This document shows, in pieces, positions 5,623 through 12,965 of a stretch of 22,130 bases of DNA. Location: the NCBI GenBank assembly GCA_964573255.1, contig CAZNJB010000051.1, positions 1 to 22,130 of the forward strand, in the 5' to 3' direction. The notes beneath the pieces are model-generated. The model saw only the letters and a list, made by a program, of their open reading frames with translations, was not told where the DNA came from and did no database searches. The number at the start of each line of letters is the position of its first letter. The stretch's first letter is position 1. The position numbers and the translations under genes are program-made. This DNA is from CAYNUJ01 sp964573255. Its GTDB lineage: Bacteria; Bacteroidota; Ignavibacteria; Ignavibacteriales; Melioribacteraceae.

Positions 5623-8600
5623 ATGAACAAAGTAATAGATTTTGTATTAAAGAACCGTTTGCTCATAGTTGTTCTCGGATTATTTGTAGTTGCCGGCGGT
5701 TATTTCAGTTACAAACAGTTACCGATTGACGCATTTCCGGATGTTTCCCCTTCATTGGTGCAGGTGTTTACTCAAACCGAAGGTCTGGCTCCGGAAGAAG
5801 TTGAAAAGTATGTTACTTTCCCGATTGAAGTGGCTATGAACGGACTTCCGAATTTGAAATCGATTCGTTCGGTTTCGAACTTCGGGCTCTCCGTTGTAAA
5901 TATTTACTTTGAGGATGGAACTGATATCTATTTTGCGCGGCAGGTTGTTAACGAAAGGCTTACTGAAGCGCGCGAGCAAATTCCTGAAGGTTTCGGCGAT
6001 CCGCAAATGGGTCCAATTTCTACCGGAATGGGTTTGATATTGTTTTATTACTTGGAAGATGAAACGGGTAAATATACATTGGAGGAATTAAGAACCATTC
6101 AGGATTGGTTGATCAAATTCCAATTGCAAACCGTGCCCGGAGTAACGGAAGTACTCGGTATAGGCGGATGGGAAAAGCAGTTCCACGTTGTAGTGGATCC
6201 GAATTCACTTCTGCGGTATAATCTATCTGTAAACGATATTGTTGAAATTATAAAGAAGAATAATCTGAATGTTGGAGCTTCTTTTATTGAAAGAGATGCA
6301 GAAGAATTTCTCGTTCGGTCGGTAGGACTTGCAACTAAAATACAAGACCTTGAAAATATTGTTGTTAAATCAGTGGACGGTACGCCTGTTTATCTAAAAG
6401 AAATAGCCGATATTAAAATCGGTGGTGCCGTAAGACGAGGAATCCAAACACGTAACGGTATTGAGGAAGTTGTAGCCGGAATGGTTGTTAAGTTATACGG
6501 AACAAATTCTTCAACGGTAATCGGTGCTGTCGAAAAGAAAATGGCGGAGATAAATAAAACTTTGCCGGAAGGGATTAAACTCGTTCCGTATTACGAGCAA
6601 AAGACGTTGGTGGAATCTGCAGTTAAAACTGTTACTGATGCGTTAATTCAAGGAATTATTCTTGTTGCAATAATATTAATGTTATTTATGGGGTCTTTAC
6701 GCCCGAGCATTGTTGTGGCGCTTTCAATTCCGTTTTCCATTATGGTTGCATTTATCGGTATGCAGTATTTCGGGTTGTCGGTCAATTTAATGTCGTTTGG
6801 CGGTCTTGCAATTGCTATTGGAATGATGGTTGACGCAAGTATCGTACTCGTCGAAAATATTGATAGATTAAAGCGGAAACATTCCGACGAACCCTTTTTG
6901 CATGTTATATCCAAGGCAAGCAAGGAGGTTCTGCGCCCCATTATTTTTGCGATTATCATTATCATTACCGTTTTCATTCCTCTTTTTACATTGCAGGGCG
7001 TTGAAGGAAAAACATTCAGACCTTTGGCGTTCACTATTGCACTTGCAATGCTCGGTTCACTGATTTTTGCAGTATTGATTGCTCCGGTCCTTTCTTCATT
7101 CATATTGAAAACAAAAAGGGTGAAGGATAGCGGAAAAGAGCAAAAAGATATTTGGATTGTTCGTGTTCTAATTAAGGCTTATACTCCCTTTGTGAAATTC
7201 TTTGTTAAGAATAGAGTTGCTGCTATTATAATATCGATAATATTTTTGCTGGCAGGTTCTTTGGTTTATCCAAAACTCGGTTCCGAGTTCACTCCCACAC
7301 TTCAGGAAGGTACTTTAATCGTTCGATTGTCTATGGCTCCCTCAATTTCATTGGAAGAGAGTAAGCGGATAACCCTCCTTGCCGAAAAGCGCGTAATGCG
7401 TGTTCCAGAAGTAAGGGGAACTGTTACGAGAATTGGGCGAGGCGAAGTCGGGGCTCATACAGATCCGATTAACAGCGCCGAAATGTATGTTTTGTTAAAA
7501 CCTGAAGAAGAATGGCGCGAAGGTCTCGATCAGGAAGGCATTGAAGCAAAAATCCGCGAAGAAGTTGAAGGTATGCCGGGCGTTCTGTTAAACTTCACTC
7601 AGCCGATAAGGATGACGGTTGACGAATTGCTCGAAGGAGTTAGAGCGGAACTGGCGGTTAAACTATTCGGTGACGATTTGAATCTGTTGAAGAAAAAGGC
7701 GGAAGAGATATCTGAGCTTCTCAGAGGAATAAGAGGAGCCGCGGATATTCAAGTTGATCAAGTAAGCGGAAAGCCGCAACTAAAAATTACGGTCGATAGA
7801 CACGCCATTGCTAGATACGGATTGAATCTATCCGATGTGCAGCAAGTAATACGCACTGCCATTGGCGGCGAGACTGCTGGACAGATATTCGAAGGCATCA
7901 GACGTTTCGACATTTTCGTCCGTTTCGCACCTGAATTCAGAAGCGACAAAGAAGCAATCTCTAATTTGTTAATCACTTCACCTAACGGATTGCAAGTACC
8001 TTTAAGTCAAGTGGCTACAATTGAAGAAATTGAAGGACCGCGGCAAATAACTCGCGAACAGAATCAGCGGTTCATTACTATTCAGTGTAATGTGATTGGC
8101 AGAGATATCGGTTCTTTCGTTGAGGAGAGTCAAGCAGCAATTGAAAAGAATGTCGATTTGCCGGTAGGTTATTATACTGTATGGGGTGGACAGTATAGAT
8201 TACAGCAGGAAGCTAATAAAAGATTTGCGATTGTAATTCCCATAACACTGCTGTTGATATTCTTCCTTCTCTTTTCCACGTTCAATTCACTTAAAAATTC
8301 AATGCTTATTTTATTGAATATTCCCTTAGCTTTGGTTGGTGGTATAATTGCTTTATGGATAACCAAGCAAAATTTATCTGTTCCCGCATCAGTTGGATTT
8401 ATAGCTCTTTTCGGCATTGCATTGGAAAACGGTATGGTGCTTGTCACTTATTTCAATCAGTTAATAAAGGAAGGGAAATCGATTGACGAAGCATCAATTG
8501 AAGGCGCTAAATTGAGACTCCGACCGGTATTGATGACAGCCGTTACTACGGCTCTCGGACTCATTCCATTGTTATTAGCTACTGGAACCGGGAGTGAAGT

Positions 8601-8721
8601 GCAAAGACCTTTGGCGACGGTAGTTGTCGGAGGTTTATTTACCTCAACCATTTTAACTCTGCTTGTTCTTCCGGCTCTATACAAATGGTTTGCAATTAGA
8701 ACTCCTGAAAATGAATTGTAA
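5623..8721 (+). CDS. czcA: Heavy-metal efflux RND pump, CzcA/CusA family
   Basis: The 1032-residue product is a full-length HME-type RND proton antiporter of the inner membrane. It has an N-terminal helix, GYFSYKQLPIDAFPDVSPSLVQVFTQTEGLAPEEVEKYVTFPIE, two large periplasmic porter regions and two sets of transmembrane helices (about 335-490 and 865-1020). A strong AGGAGGGAGG site precedes the ATG. The TM4 relay motif reads AIGMMVDASIVLVEN (Asp404, Glu411). CzcA-type pumps have DFG at its start, so the first acidic residue is replaced by Ala398, as in Cu/Ag-type CusA. However, the CusA copper-binding methionines appear absent: by hand alignment their positions hold Arg, Ser and Glu, and MTVDELLEGVRAELAVKLFGDD resembles CzcA. 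Family knowledge and the CadC-like regulator favour divalent Zn/Cd/Co export; the substrate is inference. The operon ends at the terminator at 8730. Confidence 0.95.
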   Translation: MNKVIDFVLKNRLLIVVLGLFVVAGGYFSYKQLPIDAFPDVSPSLVQVFTQTEGLAPEEVEKYVTFPIEVAMNGLPNLKSIRSVSNFGLSVVNIYFEDGTDIYFARQVVNERLTEAREQIPEGFGDPQMGPISTGMGLILFYYLEDETGKYTLEELRTIQDWLIKFQLQTVPGVTEVLGIGGWEKQFHVVVDPNSLLRYNLSVNDIVEIIKKNNLNVGASFIERDAEEFLVRSVGLATKIQDLENIVVKSVDGTPVYLKEIADIKIGGAVRRGIQTRNGIEEVVAGMVVKLYGTNSSTVIGAVEKKMAEINKTLPEGIKLVPYYEQKTLVESAVKTVTDALIQGIILVAIILMLFMGSLRPSIVVALSIPFSIMVAFIGMQYFGLSVNLMSFGGLAIAIGMMVDASIVLVENIDRLKRKHSDEPFLHVISKASKEVLRPIIFAIIIIITVFIPLFTLQGVEGKTFRPLAFTIALAMLGSLIFAVLIAPVLSSFILKTKRVKDSGKEQKDIWIVRVLIKAYTPFVKFFVKNRVAAIIISIIFLLAGSLVYPKLGSEFTPTLQEGTLIVRLSMAPSISLEESKRITLLAEKRVMRVPEVRGTVTRIGRGEVGAHTDPINSAEMYVLLKPEEEWREGLDQEGIEAKIREEVEGMPGVLLNFTQPIRMTVDELLEGVRAELAVKLFGDDLNLLKKKAEEISELLRGIRGAADIQVDQVSGKPQLKITVDRHAIARYGLNLSDVQQVIRTAIGGETAGQIFEGIRRFDIFVRFAPEFRSDKEAISNLLITSPNGLQVPLSQVATIEEIEGPRQITREQNQRFITIQCNVIGRDIGSFVEESQAAIEKNVDLPVGYYTVWGGQYRLQQEANKRFAIVIPITLLLIFFLLFSTFNSLKNSMLILLNIPLALVGGIIALWITKQNLSVPASVGFIALFGIALENGMVLVTYFNQLIKEGKSIDEASIEGAKLRLRPVLMTAVTTALGLIPLLLATGTGSEVQRPLATVVVGGLFTSTILTLLVLPALYKWFAIRTPENEL

Positions 8722-8729
8722 ATATTTTA

Positions 8730-8757
8730 TGCCGGTCTTCGGATCGGCAAATTTTTT
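8730..8757 (+). terminator. Rho-independent terminator of the arsR-czcCBA operon
   Basis: TGCCGGTC (8730-8737) pairs with GATCGGCA (8742-8749) with one G-U pair, closed by the very stable C(TTCG)G tetraloop. A run of T follows (8752-8758). It lies nine bases after the pump gene stop, so the downstream genes are a separate unit. Confidence 0.92.
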
Positions 8758-8764
8758 TATTTAG

Positions 8765-8998
8765 GTTAATAACTATGAAAGTAAAAAAACAGTAATCGGA
8801 CAGTTAAAGTTGGATGATAAGTTTTTTGAGCTTCATAAAATTGAAGGTATAAAGGAACTAACAATTTATGAAAGAAAAGGATTAGGCTGAATGCAGGGAA
8901 TAGATAAAAAAATTTTTCATGAATAAACGTAAATGTCAGTAATAGAAATGGTGGGAAAACCATTTAATCAATCATTTGAGATAAAGGGAAATATATGA
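8765..8998 (+). other. Possible decayed small coding sequence
   Basis: One frame runs the whole way with codon use like real genes but is broken by TGA (8888), TAA (8924) and TAA (8930). The peptides include VIGQLKLDDKFFELHKIE and, later, MSVIEMVGKPFNQSFEIKG. The first piece has no ATG in its own frame. ATG 8775, one frame away, reads MKVKK into an A7 run (8783-8789) where a slip of -1 would join it to the first piece. The last 21-codon piece ends in an ATGA overlap with the next gene. I cannot name a family. It may be a pseudogene, a group of tiny ORFs or chance. Confidence 0.3.
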
Positions 8999-9342
8999 AA
9001 TCTTTACAAAAATTGTTTCTTTCCGTGTTAATACTTTTTGTTATAGTTGCAATTTATTATAGCTATTTTGCTCCAACAACAAAGTTGGGAGATTTCTCAA
9101 AATTCGGAGGTAGCGAAATCAATCAAAGAGTAAATGTACTAATTGTTAAAGAAAGCGAATTCGGCAGAACCGAGAGCGGCGAAATTATTTCATTCAGAGC
9201 AGAAGATAAAAATAATGTTGTTGTTAATGTTGCATTGCGCGAACCGGTTACTGAGGAAATTTTAGATGCGGAGATTGTTGAACTTCTTGGGCATATACAC
9301 GGTGATAAGTTCAGTGCGGTTGGTGTTAAAATTATTAAATGA
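8995..9342 (+). CDS. Membrane-anchored small OB-fold protein (CcmE-like fold)
   Basis: The 115-residue protein has an N-terminal hydrophobic anchor (residues 7-24) and a single small extracytoplasmic domain. The domain's layout suggests an OB fold similar to CcmE and other small periplasmic OB proteins: RVNVLIVKESEF, SGEIISFRAEDKNNVVVNVAL, AEIVELLGHIHGDKFSAVGVKII. The His/Tyr pair used by CcmE to hold haem is not seen, so this is not a haem chaperone on present evidence. AAGGGA seven bases before the ATG supports the start. It sits between two metal-export units, so a role with periplasmic metal or with assembly is possible but unproven. The fold call rests on pattern reading only. Confidence 0.6.
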   Translation: MKSLQKLFLSVLILFVIVAIYYSYFAPTTKLGDFSKFGGSEINQRVNVLIVKESEFGRTESGEIISFRAEDKNNVVVNVALREPVTEEILDAEIVELLGHIHGDKFSAVGVKIIK

Positions 9343-9422
9343 TTATTAATGAATAGTGGAATTCACTTTAGATGTAATCTACTTTATTAAATATTCAATA
9401 CTGTGACAAGACGTCCAAAAGA

Positions 9423-9458
9423 ATGATTTCAAACGGGATGGTAAACAATTGAAATCAT
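9423..9458. repeat. Perfect 10-base inverted repeat upstream of the Zn/Cd-ATPase
   Basis: ATGATTTCAA (9423-9432) and TTGAAATCAT (9449-9458) are perfect inverted copies 16 bases apart. Inside the loop, ATGGT (9438-9442) can pair with ACCAT (9461-9465), giving a competing hairpin. No T-run follows, so it is not a standard terminator. It may be a regulator site or an RNA switch for the downstream ATPase, or a remnant. The remainder of 9343-9567 shows nothing else I can support. Confidence 0.45.
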
Positions 9459-9567
9459 AAACCATTTAATAACGTTAATAATAATTGCTTCCGAATAAAT
9501 TGGAATAGTATTCGTGAATAAGAGTAAAAAAGTATAAATAAAAAAAAGCTCCTCTTTTGCATCTCGG

Positions 9568-9714
9568 AATTTAAGATGTAATTTCGGAATTATAAGAAGT
9601 GAATTTTTCGTGTCTATTAACTTTACCGGTTCTTTTTTTATGTTCAAAAGATTTGGAGAAAGTTAAAAGAAAATAAAAGAATTAGAAGCGGAAGTTAAAA
9701 TAATAGACATTCAA
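9568..9714 (+). pseudogene. Eroded N-terminal HMA domain of the Zn/Cd-ATPase
   Basis: The end of an HMA metal-binding domain can be read if two homopolymer indels are repaired. FVSINFTGSF (9607-9636) is in the ATPase frame. SKDLEKVKRK (9644-9673) is one frame over. IKELEAEVKIIDIQLE (9673-9720) is back in the ATPase frame and runs directly into it. One extra T in the T7 run (9633-9639) and one missing A in the A4 run (9670-9673) would explain both shifts, and the in-frame TAA at 9664 disappears on repair. The upstream half with the CxxC motif is not legible in any one frame. This is either real decay or sequencing error at homopolymers; the missing CxxC favours decay. Confidence 0.6.
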
Positions 9715-11601
9715 TTGGAAGATGAGGAAGATGTGTTCGATATAAAAAAAGAGTTATTAAAAATATTTTCCATTATTTCGTTTTTGGTTATTGGAATTAT
9801 TTATAAGGATTCTTTGCATAACACTCCATATAACGTAGCGGAATATATTGTATTCGTAACCATTTATCTTTTAAGTGGCTGGGGTGTTTTGAAAGCAGCG
9901 GGAATGAATATTGTAAAAGGGCAAGTGTTCAATGAGCAGTTTCTGATGTCAGTGGCTACATTGGGCGCATTTGCAATTCACGAAATGCCTGAAGCTGTGG
10001 CAGTAATGGTTTTTTACAATGTCGGGGAGTTTTTCCAAGACCTTGCATTAAGCCGTTCCCGCAGGTCTATTAAAAGTCTATTGGAAATCCGACCGGACAC
10101 TGCAAATCTTTTAACGAACGGTAAGATAAAAGAAGTATCACCGGAAGAAGTGTTTGTAGGTGATAAGATACTTGTTAAGCCGGGCGAGAAAATACCGTTG
10201 GACGGTATAGTGATTGAAGGGAATTCAATGCTTGACACATCTGCTCTCACAGGCGAATCGGTGCCACGTTCAGTTAAAGCAGGTGAAAGTGTGATGGCGG
10301 GAATGATTAACAAATCCGGTACACTGACTGTTAAAGTAACAAAATTATTCGGGGAATCTTCTATCACTAAGATTTTAGATCTTGTTGAAAACGCAACTAC
10401 AAAGAAAGCAAAGACAGAAAAATTTATTACGAAGTTTGCACGTTATTATACACCGGTGGTAGTTTTTGGGGCATCTTTGGTGGCGGTTCTTCCGCCTTTG
10501 CTTGTTGATGGTCAACTATTTTCAGTATGGATATACAGAGCCCTTATTATGCTTGTTGTTTCGTGTCCTTGCGCATTGGTTATAAGTATTCCTCTCGGTT
10601 ATTTCGGCGGAATCGGGGGAGCATCGCGAAAGGGGATTTTGGTAAAGGGGTCAAATTATTTAGATGCTCTCACATCCGTTAAAACGGTTGTATTCGATAA
10701 AACCGGAACTCTTACTAAAGGAGAATTTAAGGTTACAGAAATTATTTCCCGGAACGGTTTCGAAGAAACGGAAGTGTTGAAGTTTGCCGCTTATGCTGAG
10801 GTGAATTCCAATCACCCTATTGCTCAATCAATTTTAGAAGCATTCAATGAGGCTGTAGATCAAACAATGATTAGCAAGGTAACCGAAATTGGAGGACAAG
10901 GAATAAAAGCTGAAGTTGAAGATAAAATTGTAATAGCAGGGAATGACAAATTGCTTCACGCTGAAAATATTAAGCATGATGAATGCAATGTTGAAGGAAC
11001 TGTTGTTCACATTGCTGTAGATTTGAAATATGCAGGTTACATTGTAATTTCAGACGCATTAAAAGAAGATGCTGCTTTTGCTATTGAAGAGTTGAGAAAG
11101 TTGGGTGTGAAAAGAACAGTAATGCTAACAGGGGATAACACTTTTGCTGCACAAACAATTGCAAGGAAGCTTAATATTGATGAAGTATATGCCGAATTAC
11201 TCCCTGAAGATAAAGTTATATATATAGAGAAAATCATATCCGAATCAGATAAAAATGATAAAGTTGCTTTTATTGGAGACGGAATAAACGATGCGCCGGT
11301 TCTTGCCCGAGCCGATGTAGGGATAGCGATGGGCGCACTCGGTTCCGATGCTGCTGTTGAAACCGCCGATGTTGTGCTGATGAATGATACATTGTCGAGC
11401 GTGCCTACTGCAATAAAAATAGCTAAGAAAACGAGGGGAATTGTATGGGAGAATATCCTTTTCGCTTTCTGCGTTAAACTTTTGTTTATCGTACTAGCTG
11501 CATTAGGAATTGCAACAATGTGGGAGGCGGTTTTCGGTGATATGGGGGTTGCGCTAATTGCTATACTTAATGCTACGCGCGTTTTAAAGACGGAAGACTG
11601 A
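9715..11601 (+). CDS. zntA: Zn/Cd/Pb-exporting P-type ATPase (P1B-2, ZntA/CadA type) lacking an intact HMA domain
   Basis: This is the full catalytic core of a P1B ATPase, which pumps divalent soft metals from cytoplasm to periplasm. Residue numbers are from TTG 9715. The actuator motif TGES is at 179-182, the transmembrane metal site SCPCALVISIP has Cys284 and Cys286, and DKTGT has the phosphorylated Asp328. NSNHPIA is the nucleotide-binding HP motif, followed by MLTGDN and GDGINDAP. The last helices hold Lys588 and Asp609 (GDMGVALIAILNATRVL), the Lys/Asp pair that marks the Zn/Cd/Pb subgroup. No HMA domain precedes TM1 in frame; remnants are visible upstream. The start is uncertain: TTG 9715 has no ribosome site, while GTG 9733 has GAGGA at 9724-9728. 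If the upstream shifts are errors, the gene begins further left. The core looks intact and under selection. HMA loss in this family usually lowers rate rather than abolishing transport. Confidence 0.9.
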   Translation: MEDEEDVFDIKKELLKIFSIISFLVIGIIYKDSLHNTPYNVAEYIVFVTIYLLSGWGVLKAAGMNIVKGQVFNEQFLMSVATLGAFAIHEMPEAVAVMVFYNVGEFFQDLALSRSRRSIKSLLEIRPDTANLLTNGKIKEVSPEEVFVGDKILVKPGEKIPLDGIVIEGNSMLDTSALTGESVPRSVKAGESVMAGMINKSGTLTVKVTKLFGESSITKILDLVENATTKKAKTEKFITKFARYYTPVVVFGASLVAVLPPLLVDGQLFSVWIYRALIMLVVSCPCALVISIPLGYFGGIGGASRKGILVKGSNYLDALTSVKTVVFDKTGTLTKGEFKVTEIISRNGFEETEVLKFAAYAEVNSNHPIAQSILEAFNEAVDQTMISKVTEIGGQGIKAEVEDKIVIAGNDKLLHAENIKHDECNVEGTVVHIAVDLKYAGYIVISDALKEDAAFAIEELRKLGVKRTVMLTGDNTFAAQTIARKLNIDEVYAELLPEDKVIYIEKIISESDKNDKVAFIGDGINDAPVLARADVGIAMGALGSDAAVETADVVLMNDTLSSVPTAIKIAKKTRGIVWENILFAFCVKLLFIVLAALGIATMWEAVFGDMGVALIAILNATRVLKTED

Positions 11602-11631
11602 TTTTGTTGAATATCTATGATTGAATTTTAT

Positions 11632-11662
11632 TTTTCATTAATAATTCTATTTATTAGATTTG
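11632..11662 (+). promoter_or_regulatory. Possible promoter for the HMA-AraC regulator
   Basis: TAGATTTG at 11655-11662 is an exact match to the Bacteroidota -7 element TAnnTTTG, 16 bases before the start codon. The -33 position holds only TTTT/TTTC in a T-run (11631-11636), so the match is partial. Confidence 0.45.
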
Positions 11663-11678
11663 AGTAAATAAAGGAATA

Positions 11679-12251
11679 ATGATGACGAAACTTTATGTAA
11701 AGAATATGGTTTGTCCCAGATGTATTAAAGTTGTTCGAGAGGAACTCGAAAACTTGGGATATACAGTTAATGATATTGAATTGGGAGAAGTGGATATTTC
11801 CCAATCTGAAAATGAAATAGATCACGAAGCCATCAAGGCGGCTCTTGAAAAGGAAGGCTTTGAACTAATTGAAGATTCAAAGGGTAAGCTGGTTGATGCG
11901 ATTAAAACCGAGATTATCAGTGTGATTCAAAAATATAAAAACGAAGATTTGGAGAATATTGTTTTTTCAAAATATTTGAGCAAACAATTGGGTAAAGATT
12001 ATTTTTCACTCAGTTCGATATTTTCAAAAATGGAAGGGATTACTATAGAGCATTTTATCATTTTGCAAAAAATTGAGAAGGCTAAAGAATTACTGCGTTA
12101 CGGTGAACTTACTCTAAGTGAAATAGCTTTTGAATTAGGATATAGTTCGGTGCAGCATTTATCACGGCAGTTTAAACAAGTTACTGGAATGACGGCGAGT
12201 GAGTTTAAATCCAACCTTGCAAATACACGTAAACCAATTGATCAAGTGTAA
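11679..12251 (+). CDS. AraC-type regulator fused to an N-terminal HMA-like metal-sensing domain
   Basis: The 190-residue protein joins two domains. Residues 1-66 (LYVKNMVCPRCIKVVREELENLGYTVNDIELGEVDIS...ALEKEGFELIED) follow the beta-alpha-beta layout of HMA domains with a CxxC at Cys12/Cys15. Residues ~75-182 are an AraC/XylS DNA-binding domain: ...KYLSKQLGKDYFSLSSIFSKMEG is the first helix-turn-helix and LSEIAFELGYSSVQHLSRQFKQVTGMTASEFK the second, with the family's GYSS and FK...G signatures. The obvious reading is a cytoplasmic regulator that senses Cu(I) or another soft metal through CxxC. It lies between the Zn/Cd-ATPase and copZ-copA, which it may activate (inference). AAGGA at 11671-11675 suits either ATG 11679 or ATG 11682. 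I recall similar 180-190 residue proteins in Bacteroidota beside copper genes, but no characterised member. Confidence 0.88.
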   Translation: MMTKLYVKNMVCPRCIKVVREELENLGYTVNDIELGEVDISQSENEIDHEAIKAALEKEGFELIEDSKGKLVDAIKTEIISVIQKYKNEDLENIVFSKYLSKQLGKDYFSLSSIFSKMEGITIEHFIILQKIEKAKELLRYGELTLSEIAFELGYSSVQHLSRQFKQVTGMTASEFKSNLANTRKPIDQV

Positions 12252-12311
12252 ATTATCATTAAATATTGATAGTACAATTACAAGTAATATACCCAGACCG
12301 ATAATTCAATA

Positions 12312-12363
12312 AAAGCCACTAATTCACGAATGAATTTAATATTATTAGTGCATTCGTGGCTTT
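12312..12363. terminator. Long imperfect hairpin between convergent genes (repeat ends; likely bidirectional terminator)
   Basis: AAAGCCAC (12312-12319) pairs with GTGGCTTT (12356-12363), and the stem continues through AAT/ATT, CAC/GTG and AAT/ATT separated by single mismatches. It lies between the stop codons of the HMA-AraC gene (plus) and the GxxExxY gene (minus) and has A- and T-runs at its ends. The two arms are also the right-end and left-end types of the repeat that brackets the GxxExxY gene. Confidence 0.65.
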
Positions 12364-12818
12364 ACTCAAAGGATAATTCTTTTGTAGTTCAATCTTAGCT
12401 CACCGAAATTTACAATTATTGCAAGTCTTAACCCGGAAACCTTCAAATAATTAATTGCTTGAGCTATGAATTCATCTGCAATTCCGGAAACAGCTTTTAC
12501 TTCTAGAATAATTTTATCGAACACAACAAAGTCAGCAAAAAAATTGTGGGGAAGAATTATATCTTTATAATTGACTTGATATTCAACTTCTCTTCCGAAA
12601 GGAATATTGGAGCGTTTGAATTCGTATTCGAGAGCGTCTTTGTAAACAATTTCTAAAAATCCGGGACCCAAATTGTTGTGGACTTCAAAACATTTACCAA
12701 TAATTTTGAAGCTTTCTTCCTTGAAAATTAAATTGGGCATTTTAACTTCCCATATTGAATGATTTTTATAGATCAGAAGATTTGGGAAAAATAAGTCACG
12801 AATTCACGAATGATTTTT
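12338..12818. mobile_element. Putative small element carrying the GxxExxY gene, with imperfect terminal inverted repeats
   Basis: The left end (12339-12363) and the reverse complement of the right end (12793-12817) match at about 20 of 25 positions by hand alignment. The best part is ATTCGTG and flanking GTG. The ends enclose one gene and nothing else. I see no transposase and no clear target-site duplication, so if mobile it is non-autonomous. Confidence 0.4.
12366..12740 (-). CDS. GxxExxY family protein (PD-(D/E)XK-like fold)
   Basis: The 124-residue protein carries the defining motif GFLEIVY (Gly27, Glu30, Tyr33) after CFEVHNNLGPG. The rest of the family pattern is also there: FFADFVVFDKIILEVKAV with Asp70, Glu80 and Lys82 as a PD-(D/E)XK-type nuclease core, then AQAINYLKVSGLRLAIIVNFGELRLNYKRI. 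The family is widespread in environmental bacteria, usually outside operons and next to repeats; its biological role is not established. Here it is antisense to its neighbours and bracketed by imperfect inverted repeats (12339-12363 and 12793-12817), and a decayed second copy lies just beyond. It separates the HMA-AraC gene from copZ, so it probably inserted into a metal gene cluster. The family call is firm. Confidence 0.93.
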   Translation of the reverse strand: MPNLIFKEESFKIIGKCFEVHNNLGPGFLEIVYKDALEYEFKRSNIPFGREVEYQVNYKDIILPHNFFADFVVFDKIILEVKAVSGIADEFIAQAINYLKVSGLRLAIIVNFGELRLNYKRIIL

Positions 12819-12937
12819 AACTTGTAACCTTACTAATAATAATATGTTACTGAAATTAAAGTGAAATCATCAAAAACTAAATATTAATTTGGGAAATTTC
12901 TCAATCAATTGCACTGAAATTATGAAGAAATTAAACC

Positions 12938-12959
12938 ATTATTAGTGCATTCGTGGCTT
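12938..12959. repeat. Second exact copy of the element's left-end sequence
   Basis: These 22 bases are identical to 12341-12362 (starting ATTATTAGTGCATTC). In both places the sequence lies directly beyond the 3' end of a GxxExxY reading frame on the minus strand. Between the two units, 12819-12937 is A/T-rich and shows no gene. Confidence 0.85.
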
Positions 12960-12965
12960 AAATTA

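Noticed and set aside
6648..7103. 151-codon minus-strand ORF within the RND pump gene
   Set aside because: It is antisense to the conserved transmembrane region of the pump, with no ribosome site or family features.
9423..9465. H-type RNA pseudoknot from the two overlapping stems
   Set aside because: Only two bases would have to cross a ten-base stem, which is not sterically feasible; the stems are better seen as alternatives.
9429..9647. 72-codon minus-strand ORF
   Set aside because: It is antisense across the inverted repeat and HMA remnant, with low-complexity composition; the plus-strand HMA reading explains the region better.
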